64,000 bases of DNA from Chloroflexota bacterium (GTDB lineage: Bacteria > Chloroflexota > Anaerolineae > 4572-78 > J111), in NCBI GenBank assembly GCA_016860845.1, contig BOKF01000041.1, forward strand, positions 10,914 to 74,913, read 5' to 3'. The position numbers were made by a program, and so were the translations under genes. The first letter of the stretch is position 1, and the number at the start of each line of letters is the position of its first letter. Shown here piece by piece: positions 15,243 through 24,514 of this stretch. Under the pieces are notes generated by a model. It saw only the letters and a list, made by a program, of their open reading frames with translations, had not been told where the DNA came from and did no database searches.

Positions 15243-15413
15243 ATGCTGAAATATATCGGCCAGGGCGCGTTTCTCCCCGGCGTGCCGGCGCGAGACCTGA
15301 GCGCCGAAGAGGCCAAAGAGTACGGGGAGGCCCGCCTGCTTAAGTCCGGCCTGTACAAAAAAGTCGGGGACCGGCCGGCAGGGGAAAGCCTGCCGAAGCC
15401 CAGAAAGGAGTAA
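15243..15413 (+). CDS. Small 56-aa phage protein
   Basis: ATG at 15243 begins MLKYIGQGAFLPGVPARDLS and the gene fits between the tail terminator stop (15237) and the tail tube start (15417). The N-terminus recalls short Ala/Gly-rich phage proteins with an xGxFxPGVPARDL motif that accompany tail or head completion genes in many siphoviruses. The remainder is charged (AEEAKEYGEARLL). The tight fit supports translation. Confidence 0.7.
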   Translation: MLKYIGQGAFLPGVPARDLSAEEAKEYGEARLLKSGLYKKVGDRPAGESLPKPRKE

Positions 15414-15416
15414 CTG

Positions 15417-16424
15417 ATGACAGTAGGAATTATCGGCTTACGCCAACTCCAGCTTGGCAAAGAGACCGAGCTCGGGACCGGCGTGGCCTGCACGACCTTC
15501 TTGCGAATGGAGGGGGCGATCAAGGACGAATCGAAGCCGGAATACCCCAAGGAGGATGTCGGCTACGTGCGCGGCGTGGGCCGCCTGTTCGTGCCCAAGT
15601 CGGACGGCACGATTGAGATCAAGGGCACGCCGGTTACCTTCGAGCAGCTTCCCTATTTCGGCAACATGGGCATCCACGGCGTGGCCGGCAGCCAGGACGG
15701 GGCCGGATCGGGCTATATCTACACCCATCCGTTTCCGACCACCTCCCTGCTGACTCCCTATACCTACACCATCCGCCACGGCGACAACAGCCAGGCCGAA
15801 ATTATGACCGGCGTTTTTGCCGAGGAGCTGACGATCAAGGGCGAGGCCGAGAAAGCCTGGGGGCTGGACGCCAAGCTGCGCGGCTGGCCGGGCGGGCCGA
15901 CGACTTTTACCGGCAGCCTGAGTATCCCCACGGTCGAGGAGGTTATCTTCGGCCTGACCGCGCTTTATATTGACGAGCCGGGCGGGACTATCGGCACGAC
16001 CCAGATCGAGGATGGCTTCCGGGGCTTTGAGCTGAAGATCAGCAAGGTCCACACGGCCCGCTGGCAGGGCAACGGCGCGGGCAAGACCTACACCCGGCTG
16101 GTGATGTCAAGCGAGCCGGAGATCACGCTCAAGCTAAAGCTGGACCACGACACCAGCGCCGTGGCCGAGCGGGCCAAGCGGCGGGCCTTGACCCACCGCC
16201 TGATCCGCATCGAGGCCGAGGGCAGCAACCTGGTGACGCCGGGCACGGTTTACAGCAAGAAGACGGTCCGGCTGGACCTGGTCGGCAGTTATATGGAGCC
16301 GGAGCCGTATGACGACGACGACGGCGTGACCAGCCTGGAATTTTCGATGGCTACGCATTACAACGCCACGGCGGCCTTGGGCGGCCAGTTGGTTGTGTGC
16401 AACGCGCTGAGCGCGCTGCCCTAG
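15417..16424 (+). CDS. Major tail (tube) protein
   Basis: A 335-aa protein between tail terminator and tape measure genes, the standard place for the tube subunit. It begins GIIGLRQLQLGKETELGTGV and has beta-rich repeats suggesting two stacked tube or Ig-like domains; the C-terminal half includes SKVHTARWQGNGAGKTYTRL. Longer than single-domain tube proteins (about 150-200 aa), consistent with a two-domain or decorated subunit. Shine-Dalgarno AAAGGAG precedes the ATG. Confidence 0.8.
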   Translation: MTVGIIGLRQLQLGKETELGTGVACTTFLRMEGAIKDESKPEYPKEDVGYVRGVGRLFVPKSDGTIEIKGTPVTFEQLPYFGNMGIHGVAGSQDGAGSGYIYTHPFPTTSLLTPYTYTIRHGDNSQAEIMTGVFAEELTIKGEAEKAWGLDAKLRGWPGGPTTFTGSLSIPTVEEVIFGLTALYIDEPGGTIGTTQIEDGFRGFELKISKVHTARWQGNGAGKTYTRLVMSSEPEITLKLKLDHDTSAVAERAKRRALTHRLIRIEAEGSNLVTPGTVYSKKTVRLDLVGSYMEPEPYDDDDGVTSLEFSMATHYNATAALGGQLVVCNALSALP

Positions 16425-16467
16425 TTTAATGTTTGGGCGGGTCAACCCTGGCCCGCAATAGAGTTTG

Positions 16468-16509
16468 GCCGGGGAGATCCTTTTAAGTCAGGATTACCCC
16501 GGCTTTTTT
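16468..16509 (+). terminator. Intrinsic terminator between tail tube and tape measure
   Basis: GCCGGGG (16468-16474) pairs with CCCCGGC (16497-16503), with an inner GATCC/GGATT stem, followed by six Ts. It ends five bases before the tape measure ATG. Confidence 0.7.
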
Positions 16510-16514
16510 ATGAC

Positions 16515-18542
16515 ATGGCGCGATCAATTCTTGAAATTTTAATCCAGGCCAGAGACCAGGCATCCAGGGCGCTGATCCGGATGAACAAGGAATTAAAAGA
16601 CCTGACCGACCCGTTGGGTAAGGTCAATAACCTCCTGGCCGGCTTTGGCCTGGCCCTGGGCGCGCGCGAGGCGTTTGAGCTGGGCCGAGAACTGACCAAC
16701 GCGGCCCGCGCGGCCAATAACGCCCGGACCACCCTGGCCGCGGCAGCTGAGGGGGTTGCCGATTACGAAGAGACCATGCGCCTGGCCAAAGAGCAGACGC
16801 GGGGAATGATTAGCGAGACCCAGCTCGCGGCCAGCCTGGCGACGATGTTCGGGGCCGGCCTGGCCAAAAATTCCCAGGAAGCGGCCCAATTATCAAGCGC
16901 CGGGTCGGTCCTGACCAATGTCTTTGCCGCTGCGGGGGCCACCCAGGACCTTTATGTTCGACTTCTTTCGTCCGGCTCGGTCGAGTTGTTCAACAACTTC
17001 GGCCTCACTCTGCAAATGGTCCAGGCCAAGCAGCGGGAAATCGAGGCGACGACCCAGTTGACCGGCCAGGAGGCCCGGCTGGCTGCGGTTAAGGCGGCCC
17101 TGATCGAAAACGCCCAGAAATACCAGGCGGCCCTGACCGACGACGCCGTGGCCGCGGCCCAGTTCCAGGCGGCCATAGACGACGCCAAGGCGGCCCTGGG
17201 TCAACTTATCCTCCCTGAAGTGACCCAGTCGTTGCAGAATATCGGCACGGTCATTCGGGGCGCAGCCGACAGCATGAACGAGCTGCCGCCGGCTGCCCAG
17301 GGGGCTGTTGATGGCCTGATCAGTGTTACCAACCCACTCTCGACCCTGAACAGCCTGATCGAGGAGTACCAGCGACTGACCGGCACGGCTGTTGAATCAA
17401 GCGAGGCCCTGGGAGATTCGGCGGCCAACGCGGGGGGCGCAGCCGAGACCGAAGCGGCGGCGCTTGGCCCGGTTGTCAGCTCGCTTGACGCGATGGGCTT
17501 CAGTGCCGTCGGCGCAGCCGAGGCCCACGACCCACTCATTAAAAAGATGGTCGAGGCCACCTTCCGGGCCAGGGAAGCAGCCAGGGCTTACGAGCAAAGT
17601 GCGGCGGCCTCAATGTCGGCCTCGCTGGCTACTACTTACGGCGGCCAGCAGGATAGCTTTACCCAACGGCGGCAACTGGCCGTGATCCAGGAGATCGGCA
17701 ATAAGCGCCTGGCTTACCAGGACGACCAGCAGCGGCAGGAAGAAGAAGCAGCTCGCTCCAGCGAGCGCGTCTTCAAACAGCAGACCCAGGCGATGGTCAA
17801 GGCCACCAGCGAGTTGGGGACGCAAATCTCCAGCGCCGTCTCTGGCGCGATCTCGCAAAACAGCCAGGATGTCATCTCGAAGCTGCTGGGGGTAGACACG
17901 GCCGATCAGAACGCCGGCGAGGCCGTGCGGCGCATGGCAGCGGTGGCTGCCGGGGGGATCAAGGACCAATGGGCGCCGCAGTTGGCCGCCCAACTGGCCG
18001 GGGTCAAGGACCAGACGGCCCAGGCGTTCGTCCAGGCGTTTCAGCAGGGCGACGACGCGGCTCTGAAGGCCCAGGCCCAGAAGCTGGCCCTGAACCCCAT
18101 CGTCGAACTGTTCGACGCCAACGCCATCGCCAACCAGATCGAGCAGCAGCTCCGCGCCCAGCAGCTCCAGCAGCAGCTCAACGAGCGGGTCAACGCCCTG
18201 CTGGGCGAGCGCGGCCTCCAAGCCGTGGCCGGCGTGACCCAGCAGGTCGGCCAGGCGGTAACGACGACTGGCCAGGCGGCGGCCCAGGTCGGGGCGGACC
18301 TGACCGGCGTGGCCACGTCGGCCGAGGGGGCCGGCAACCAGATCGGCAAGGCGTTTAACGGCGCACTGCCGGCCGTAGACACACTGAACCAGCGTTTCGA
18401 CCTGATGCTGGGAAAATTATCGGAAATCAACAAAGCGGCCGGGCTGGCCTCGGGCAATATCGCCGGAATGAACCCGCCGGCCGTGGGTGCCGGCGTGCCC
18501 GGTGACGCGGCCCGCAAGATGGGCCCGCCGTCGCCCCTATGA
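16515..18542 (+). CDS. Tail tape measure protein
   Basis: A 675-aa Ala/Gln-rich, largely helical protein in the expected place after the tail tube. The N-terminal 60 residues (MARSILEILIQARDQASRAL) match the start of many tape measure proteins. Long coiled-coil stretches lie at about 60-250 and 350-620; Gln-rich helices such as QQLRAQQLQQQLNERVNALL are clear. It sets tail length and may help DNA entry; on the usual 1.5 angstrom per residue rule the tail would be about 100 nm. There is no Shine-Dalgarno at the ATG and a terminator stands immediately upstream, so its expression is unusual. No frameshifted chaperone pair is visible upstream. Confidence 0.85.
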   Translation: MARSILEILIQARDQASRALIRMNKELKDLTDPLGKVNNLLAGFGLALGAREAFELGRELTNAARAANNARTTLAAAAEGVADYEETMRLAKEQTRGMISETQLAASLATMFGAGLAKNSQEAAQLSSAGSVLTNVFAAAGATQDLYVRLLSSGSVELFNNFGLTLQMVQAKQREIEATTQLTGQEARLAAVKAALIENAQKYQAALTDDAVAAAQFQAAIDDAKAALGQLILPEVTQSLQNIGTVIRGAADSMNELPPAAQGAVDGLISVTNPLSTLNSLIEEYQRLTGTAVESSEALGDSAANAGGAAETEAAALGPVVSSLDAMGFSAVGAAEAHDPLIKKMVEATFRAREAARAYEQSAAASMSASLATTYGGQQDSFTQRRQLAVIQEIGNKRLAYQDDQQRQEEEAARSSERVFKQQTQAMVKATSELGTQISSAVSGAISQNSQDVISKLLGVDTADQNAGEAVRRMAAVAAGGIKDQWAPQLAAQLAGVKDQTAQAFVQAFQQGDDAALKAQAQKLALNPIVELFDANAIANQIEQQLRAQQLQQQLNERVNALLGERGLQAVAGVTQQVGQAVTTTGQAAAQVGADLTGVATSAEGAGNQIGKAFNGALPAVDTLNQRFDLMLGKLSEINKAAGLASGNIAGMNPPAVGAGVPGDAARKMGPPSPL

Positions 18543-18550
18543 GAGGTGGT

Positions 18551-19093
18551 ATGGAAGATACGTTGTTTCTGAAAAAAGAGTGGGTCATTTTTAAGCACTG
18601 GGTTCACTACCGGCAGTTCCTGGGCCGGACCGTGTCTCACCCGCTGCTGTGCCGGCTGCCGTGGTGGAGGCCGGAGCGCGAGCCGGAACCCTACGCCATC
18701 GAGCGATTCGAGGGCAATGTGGTCCTGAACGACGGCATCACCGTCCTGTGCGACCTGATCGCCGCGACCGAAGGCGGGACCAGCGGCCTGTTTGACGAGG
18801 CCAATGCCGAGCTGGGCGTGGGCGACGACGACACCGCCGCCGCCGCAACCCAGGATGATTTGCAGGCCGCGACCAACGTGGCCTGGATCGCAATGGATAC
18901 CGGCTACCCCCAGCGCAGCAACCAAACTATTATCTGGCAGGCAACCGCCGGCACATCAATTGCCAACTATGCCTGGAAGGAATTTGGTCTCAGGAACGGG
19001 GACGCAGTGCTGTTTAACCGGAAGGTTGATTCGAGGGGGACGAAGGATAGCTCGATGAGCTGGACGGTGCAGCTCAAAATAACGCTGGCCTAG
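18551..19093 (+). CDS. Tail-associated protein
   Basis: A 180-aa protein starting MEDTLFLKKEWVIF. ATG 18551 has Shine-Dalgarno GAGAGGTGG; an in-frame ATG at 18539 overlaps the tape measure stop and would add four residues. The segment FEGNVVLNDGITVLCDLIAA and a C-terminal AWKEFGLRNGDAVLFNRKV resemble small structural proteins found near tail tips in siphoviruses. A precise role was not recognised. Confidence 0.65.
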   Translation: MEDTLFLKKEWVIFKHWVHYRQFLGRTVSHPLLCRLPWWRPEREPEPYAIERFEGNVVLNDGITVLCDLIAATEGGTSGLFDEANAELGVGDDDTAAAATQDDLQAATNVAWIAMDTGYPQRSNQTIIWQATAGTSIANYAWKEFGLRNGDAVLFNRKVDSRGTKDSSMSWTVQLKITLA

Positions 19094-19102
19094 GGGTGCA
19101 CC

Positions 19103-22100
19103 GTGCCGTTTCCGACGACCTCTATTCTGGATAATTTCAACCGGACCGATTTCCCCCAGACGCCGGTGCTGGATGATTTTGATCGCAGCAATGAAGGCCC
19201 ACCGCCATCGGCCAGTTGGAATGAACCCGTCGCTACCATAGACAGCATCAAGGTTGTTTCCAACGAGTGCGCCAGCGAGAACACGGGCGGGGCGGGGCTG
19301 GCCTTCTGGGGGACCAGCCTGGGGGCTGACTGCGAGGTTTATTTTACCGTTGCCGACATCCAGAGCGGCGGGACTTTTGGCATCTGGGCCAGGGCTGACA
19401 ACACGGCAGGCGGCATCACTCAGGGTTATCAGGTTTTTATCTCTACATCTGCTATCAATTTATATTCGGTTGTTGGTAGTTTTTTGGCTGGACACAGTAT
19501 TACTCTGGCGGCGGGGGACAAAATTGGATTGCGTTGCCTGGGCGATGCGATTGGGGTCTGGTACAAACCGGCAGCGGGGAGTTGGTCGGAGGTTATCAGC
19601 GTCACCGATACCGATACAACCAGCGGCGGCCTGATCGCTCTTCAGGTGGCTCACGGCGACGCTCGTGCGGATGATTTCGGCGGGGGCGAGATTATTGACT
19701 TTGGCCCGCCGCCGTCCGGCAACTGGACTGCATTTGGCGAGGGAGGCGGGCTGAAGGTTGTTGATAATCAATGCGCTGCCGACGCCGCCAATGGCGGTGC
19801 GCTCTGGTCGGCCGATACATTTGGGCCGGACTGTGAGGTTTATGCTACCGTTGCCGTACTGCCAGATGATGGCAATCATATTTACCTTTATTTTCGTTAT
19901 GATTCACCATGGGGTTATTTGGTCGTTCTGACCCGCGATGATAGTGGCGGGGACACCATTGAGCTATTCGAGGAGGGGGCCGGCATGCTCGATGCGGCCA
20001 CGATCACCCTGTCGGCCGGCGATAGCTTTGGGGCGCGGGCAGCGGGAGATAAATTGATGGCCTACCATAAGCCCAGCGGGGGAAGCTGGACAGAGGTGCT
20101 GTCTATAATCAATAGCGCCTTTCCAGATCCAGGTTCGCTGGCAGTAATAATTGAGGACACAACGGCCAGAGTGGACGATTTTGGCGGGGGTGACATTGTA
20201 CCGATTGTTTCGACCATCGTCATCACCGACAACCTAACCTTTAGCGACACTGAGACCTACCCGTTGGTGCAGCTCGAAGAGGCCCTGACCCTAACCGAGC
20301 AGATCGTCTCGGTCATCGAGGACACGCTAACTTTCGACGACGGCGAGATCGTCATTACCATGCCCGATCCAATTATCGTCGAGGACACGCTGAATTTTTA
20401 CGAGAATCTGGACGTTACCGGGCCGGCGGTGCCCGACCCGGACAGCCCGGCCACCGGGGGATTGGACAATAATCACGTGCTAAGACTGCTTTACGGCGAC
20501 GACCGCAGGAACCCCGTCCGCACACTCGACCTGGCCGAGAGCGCGGGCGGCCATATTTTTCTTCAGGAGAGCGGCTTTGCGCCCGGCGCGGGCGAGGTCA
20601 TCGAGCTGTGGACCGACGAGAGCATCCGCCTGGAGGGCCAGAAGCTCCTGGCCGAAAGCCGGGGTAACAGCCGGCTGGCCGTGACCTACGATCTGGCCAG
20701 TGGCTCGATGGCCGGGCTATTCAACCTGCAAATGCAGGTCAACGCCTTTTTCCTGGAGGCCAAAATAAAACAGACGCTCGGCCAGGGCCAGCGGGTCTGG
20801 CTCGAGTACCGCTGGTCGGACGGCCTGAATGGATTGGAGACGCCGGCTTTTGGCCAGCTCTCGCACTATTACGAGGTCTATTCGGCCAAAAGCCCGCGCT
20901 GGCCGGAGAATCTGCACAAAGGCGACCTGGTGGCCGGCAACATCCTGGGGGTGACGGTGGAACTGACCGCCTCGCCGACGCCGAAGGGCCTGAAGCAGGA
21001 GGCGGCGATTGCCGGGGGAGATGTCTTGATGGTGTCCAAAGGCGTGCTGATCGAATCGGGTGCCTCGTCCAAACTGCACTGGGGCAGCTACGGCAGGACA
21101 GGCAGCTATACCTACCAGAGCGCTGGCGTGGCCGGTGAATTTACCGTGACCATCTGGATCACCCTGAACGCGAGCTGGGCCAGCGGCCTGAAGTACATTT
21201 TTGATTACTACGTCAACGCCAGCAACCGGATCAGCATTATCTACGACGCCAGCAACGGCTACTGGACTATTACCAAGATCGTCGGCGGCACGACCTACAC
21301 CGACAACAGCGCCGCCGACAGTGTGGCCGTGGGCGACGACGTGCACCTGGTCCTGGTCCAGGACGCGACAACGCTTTACCTGTACGTCAATGGTGTCCTG
21401 GCCGCCAGTTGCGCGGCAACGGCCACCATGACCGACAACGGCACGATTGCCCTGGGCTGCCCGGCCACGGGCACGGTAGATGGCGTGGATGTCATCCTGG
21501 ACGGCTGCCGGATTTTGCCCGATTCGATCACCAGCACCCAGGCGGCCCGGATTTACACGGCCGAATTGCCGGTGAAACAGGCCGGCAAGGCGGTTGGACC
21601 GCCACCGTACTGGTGGACGAAGGACGGCGACGGCCGGGTGGACAATGCCGACGACACGAGCCGCGACAACTGGGGCATCCTGGGCGGGATCGGCGGCGAT
21701 TTGGAGGCCGAGACCCAGATCATCGTCTCGCCGTCCACTCCAGCCGCTTACCATTTCTACCTGGGCCTGCGGGCGGTTGACCCTGGGGCGACTTACGACC
21801 CGAACGATTACCACTGGCTGGACGTGCCAGATGAGGCGACGGCGGATGCCGGCTCGAGCGGTGGCAATTACTACACGGCCAGCGGGGCCAACCAGGAGAT
21901 CCACAACTACCTTCTCCCGGCCGATTACAGCCTGCTCTTTGGCCGCTACCGGCACCTGGCCCGGCTGAAGGTCAGCGCGGCCAGCACTCTCACTTACGGC
22001 TGGTCGCTGACCAGCGAAAATTACAGCGTTTTGAGCCTGCTGATGGACGCCCGGACGCTGGCCCTGTCCAATACCGCATTTAAAGTCATTGACCTGGGCG

Positions 22101-22486
22101 ATATTTTTATTCAGGGCGAGGCCCCGTCCATCAACGACGATACTGTTTTTGTGCTCAAGTACATCTTTGGCGGGACAGTCACCAGCGGCCTTGATTTCAC
22201 CATGCTCCTGCCGTGGCCCTACGCCCGCATCCGCCACGGCGTGGCCGGGGTGCCTGTATCAAGCCTGTCCGTGGAGGAGGGCCGGGCCTATGGCGCAGTC
22301 AACCTGGGCTACAGCGAGGCGTTTGAGTACGCTGGCGCGCCGCTGCGGGCCATCCCCGGCAAGAACAATTACTTCTTCTTGCTCCTGGTCCGGGAATCGG
22401 GTGGGGACATTACCATCGTCGACACGGCCAGGGTGCAGGTTTTTGTCACGCCGCGCTATCTGCTGCCGGGGGGGATGGTGGCCTGA
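19103..22486 (+). CDS. Large tail protein with two lectin-like repeats and a LamG-like domain
   Basis: A 1127-aa protein, GTG start. Residues about 25-200 and 205-370 are two copies of a beta-sandwich domain, each ending in DDFGGG(E/D)I and containing a CEVY(F/A)TV strand. A transition region with repeated 'EDTL(N/T)F' strings follows (about 370-440). Residues about 660-820 look like a concanavalin/LamG fold (GEFTVTIWITL, LYLYVNGVLAA). The C-terminal third is beta-rich without a recognised family. Such domains bind carbohydrate, so it is probably a baseplate or side-fibre protein contacting the cell surface. Stop overlaps the next ATG. Confidence 0.7.
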   Translation: MPFPTTSILDNFNRTDFPQTPVLDDFDRSNEGPPPSASWNEPVATIDSIKVVSNECASENTGGAGLAFWGTSLGADCEVYFTVADIQSGGTFGIWARADNTAGGITQGYQVFISTSAINLYSVVGSFLAGHSITLAAGDKIGLRCLGDAIGVWYKPAAGSWSEVISVTDTDTTSGGLIALQVAHGDARADDFGGGEIIDFGPPPSGNWTAFGEGGGLKVVDNQCAADAANGGALWSADTFGPDCEVYATVAVLPDDGNHIYLYFRYDSPWGYLVVLTRDDSGGDTIELFEEGAGMLDAATITLSAGDSFGARAAGDKLMAYHKPSGGSWTEVLSIINSAFPDPGSLAVIIEDTTARVDDFGGGDIVPIVSTIVITDNLTFSDTETYPLVQLEEALTLTEQIVSVIEDTLTFDDGEIVITMPDPIIVEDTLNFYENLDVTGPAVPDPDSPATGGLDNNHVLRLLYGDDRRNPVRTLDLAESAGGHIFLQESGFAPGAGEVIELWTDESIRLEGQKLLAESRGNSRLAVTYDLASGSMAGLFNLQMQVNAFFLEAKIKQTLGQGQRVWLEYRWSDGLNGLETPAFGQLSHYYEVYSAKSPRWPENLHKGDLVAGNILGVTVELTASPTPKGLKQEAAIAGGDVLMVSKGVLIESGASSKLHWGSYGRTGSYTYQSAGVAGEFTVTIWITLNASWASGLKYIFDYYVNASNRISIIYDASNGYWTITKIVGGTTYTDNSAADSVAVGDDVHLVLVQDATTLYLYVNGVLAASCAATATMTDNGTIALGCPATGTVDGVDVILDGCRILPDSITSTQAARIYTAELPVKQAGKAVGPPPYWWTKDGDGRVDNADDTSRDNWGILGGIGGDLEAETQIIVSPSTPAAYHFYLGLRAVDPGATYDPNDYHWLDVPDEATADAGSSGGNYYTASGANQEIHNYLLPADYSLLFGRYRHLARLKVSAASTLTYGWSLTSENYSVLSLLMDARTLALSNTAFKVIDLGDIFIQGEAPSINDDTVFVLKYIFGGTVTSGLDFTMLLPWPYARIRHGVAGVPVSSLSVEEGRAYGAVNLGYSEAFEYAGAPLRAIPGKNNYFFLLLVRESGGDITIVDTARVQVFVTPRYLLPGGMVA

Positions 22487-24066
22487 TGGCCGAGCGGGTA
22501 CAGGTTTACGACCTGGCCGGCGTGCCGGTCATTGACCCGGAGGAGGCGATCAAATACGCCACCGGGATCAATTTCGAGACCCGCTGGCCGCAGGGCTACG
22601 CCGTCTGTACTTTCAAGGTGCGACGGTCCGATGTGTTCGCCGATTGGGCCATCCGAGAGGCGTATGGGGTCAAGGTCTTTGACGGGGCCACGATTATCTA
22701 CCAGGGCCGGATTGAGACGCTGTCGCGCAGCGCCGGCGGGGCCGACGAATACATCACCGTCGAGTGCGTGGGCTGGTACGTCGTTCTGGCCGAGCGGACC
22801 GTCCAGAAGCGCTGGATTGACCATGCCGCGACCAAGTTCGTGGATTGGCCGGCCAACCTGGAAAACGACCATATTCAAAACACGTGGATTTACAATAAGA
22901 CCGACAACCGCATTCAAGTTTTTGCCGGATCCGGCGACATCCTGCGCAACGACGGCGACTCATTCCAACTGCGCTACGACCTGCACCACGGCGGCGTGAT
23001 CCGGCGGGTCAGGTGCAATTACATCGCCCGGACCGGCGAGGTCATCAACTTTCAGTTTCGCAATACTGACAACGATGCCCACGAGGCCGGAAAAACGGCC
23101 ACCGGGGGCGCGGTGATGAAGGGCACGATTAATGCCCTGTTTTCACATGGCGATACGCGCGGGATGATGCTGCGGTGGGTGGCGAAACGGCGTGACCTGT
23201 ACGACCAAAACGACTTTTTTCACATTATGAACCTGCGGGTTGAGGCCGCCTATGAGACCGGCCACCGGACGGCCGCGCCCACCTACACCCAGGGCCAGAT
23301 CGTCGAGGATATCCTGCTCCTGGCGGCCCAGAAGGGCCAGCAGTTTTCGGTGGATTTCGGCCAATTGGGAGATCCCGGCCAGATTCTTGATCCGTTCACC
23401 ATCGAGGAGCCGGAATACGCCGGGCCGGCGATAGACAAAATTGCCGCCTATGGCGACACGAACCTCAACACCTGGGGGCTGGCGGTCTGGGACGGCAACG
23501 ACACCAGCGACGGCCTGCCGCGCGTGGTGTTCGAGGCGCGCTCGATAGCCGATTACGAATACGAGGCCAGCCTGGCCGACCTGACCACAGGCCGGCTGAC
23601 CTACGCCCGTATTTCAGAGAAGCTACGTAACAGCGTTATTCTCGGCTATGAGGACGCGAAGGGGATGGTCCGCTACCGGACGCCGGCCGACAGCGCTGCC
23701 CTGGCCGATGCCGCCTCGATTGCCGCCGAGTACCAGCGGGACGAATACATCCGGCTGGGCCAGGGGGACACGAGCCGGGCCGACATGGTTGGCGGCCGCT
23801 TTATCGCTTACCACAAAGACCGGCTGACGCGGGCCACGCTGGTTAAAAAGGGCTGGATCAAAAACAAGGGTGGCGGGATCACGCCGGCCAACCGGGTCCG
23901 GGCCGGGCAGCGGGTCAAGCTGATCGAGACCGGCGAGATTCTCTTTATCCGGCAGACATTCTACGACGCCGAATCGCAGACGGTGACGATCTCACCTGAC
24001 GCGGCCGAGGATAATATTTCAATGCTCTTTCTCCAACGCGAGCGCGGATTGGGGAAGTTGGCATAA
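22486..24066 (+). CDS. Gp37-like tail tip protein
   Basis: A 526-aa protein resembling the Siphovirus ReqiPepy6 Gp37-like family: an N-terminal hub domain with FKVRRSDVFADWAIREAYG, GRIETLSRSAGGADEYITVE and VECVGWYVVLAERTV, then later beta domains and a C-terminal QRVKLIETGEILFIRQTFYD segment common in tail hub (gpD/gp27-like) proteins. It should form the hub at the tail tip. It is translationally coupled (TGATG) to the large tail protein. Confidence 0.7.
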   Translation: MAERVQVYDLAGVPVIDPEEAIKYATGINFETRWPQGYAVCTFKVRRSDVFADWAIREAYGVKVFDGATIIYQGRIETLSRSAGGADEYITVECVGWYVVLAERTVQKRWIDHAATKFVDWPANLENDHIQNTWIYNKTDNRIQVFAGSGDILRNDGDSFQLRYDLHHGGVIRRVRCNYIARTGEVINFQFRNTDNDAHEAGKTATGGAVMKGTINALFSHGDTRGMMLRWVAKRRDLYDQNDFFHIMNLRVEAAYETGHRTAAPTYTQGQIVEDILLLAAQKGQQFSVDFGQLGDPGQILDPFTIEEPEYAGPAIDKIAAYGDTNLNTWGLAVWDGNDTSDGLPRVVFEARSIADYEYEASLADLTTGRLTYARISEKLRNSVILGYEDAKGMVRYRTPADSAALADAASIAAEYQRDEYIRLGQGDTSRADMVGGRFIAYHKDRLTRATLVKKGWIKNKGGGITPANRVRAGQRVKLIETGEILFIRQTFYDAESQTVTISPDAAEDNISMLFLQRERGLGKLA

Positions 24067-24068
24067 AT

Positions 24069-24091
24069 CCACTGCGATAAAATCGCAGTGG
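24069..24091 (+). other. Perfect hairpin without U-tract
   Basis: CCACTGCGAT (24069-24078) and ATCGCAGTGG (24082-24091) pair perfectly around AAA. No T-run follows. Like the hairpin at 12862-12887, it separates two genes of the same direction and may mark an mRNA processing point. Confidence 0.6.
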
Positions 24092-24113
24092 CAATAAGAA
24101 AAAGGAGTGATAT

Positions 24114-24494
24114 ATGGCTAAATGGGCAAATGACAGCATGATGGATGCGGCGCTGGCCTACGTTGCCGACAACGGCGACCGGCTGGATGTATGCAGCGGC
24201 CAGCCGGCCAATTATGCCGGGATTGCGGCGGTGACGCTGGCCACCGTGGCCCTGACAGCGGGGGCCGGCAACGGCGATTACACCCTGGCCAACGGCGACA
24301 CCAATGGCCGGAAGCTAACCGTGGCCGCCCAGAGCGGGCTTAGTGTCACCGCGTCGGACACGGCGACACATATCGCCATCAGCGACGGCAGCGCCACCCT
24401 GCTGTACGTGACGACCTGTACCAGCCAGGCACTGACCAGCGGCAACACGGTCAACGTACCGGCCTTCGATATCGAGATCGCGGACCCTTCCTGA
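24114..24494 (+). CDS. Small tail-associated structural protein
   Basis: A 126-aa protein with Shine-Dalgarno AAAGGAG. It begins AKWANDSMMDAALAYVADNG and continues DRLDVCSGQPANYAGIA, a pattern I recall from small conserved phage proteins encoded near tail fibre genes. The rest is Thr/Ala-rich beta structure (SVTASDTATHIAISDGSATL). It probably forms part of the distal tail. The stop lies within the spacing before the glycosidase-like gene. Confidence 0.6.
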   Translation: MAKWANDSMMDAALAYVADNGDRLDVCSGQPANYAGIAAVTLATVALTAGAGNGDYTLANGDTNGRKLTVAAQSGLSVTASDTATHIAISDGSATLLYVTTCTSQALTSGNTVNVPAFDIEIADPS

Positions 24495-24514
24495 TTGACC
24501 CCTTCGGGGGGCCA

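Noticed and set aside
20717..22237. 506-codon open frame antisense to the large tail protein
   Set aside because: Low-complexity, Gly/Ala/Arg-rich product that mirrors GC-rich codons of the sense gene; no start signals or family features.
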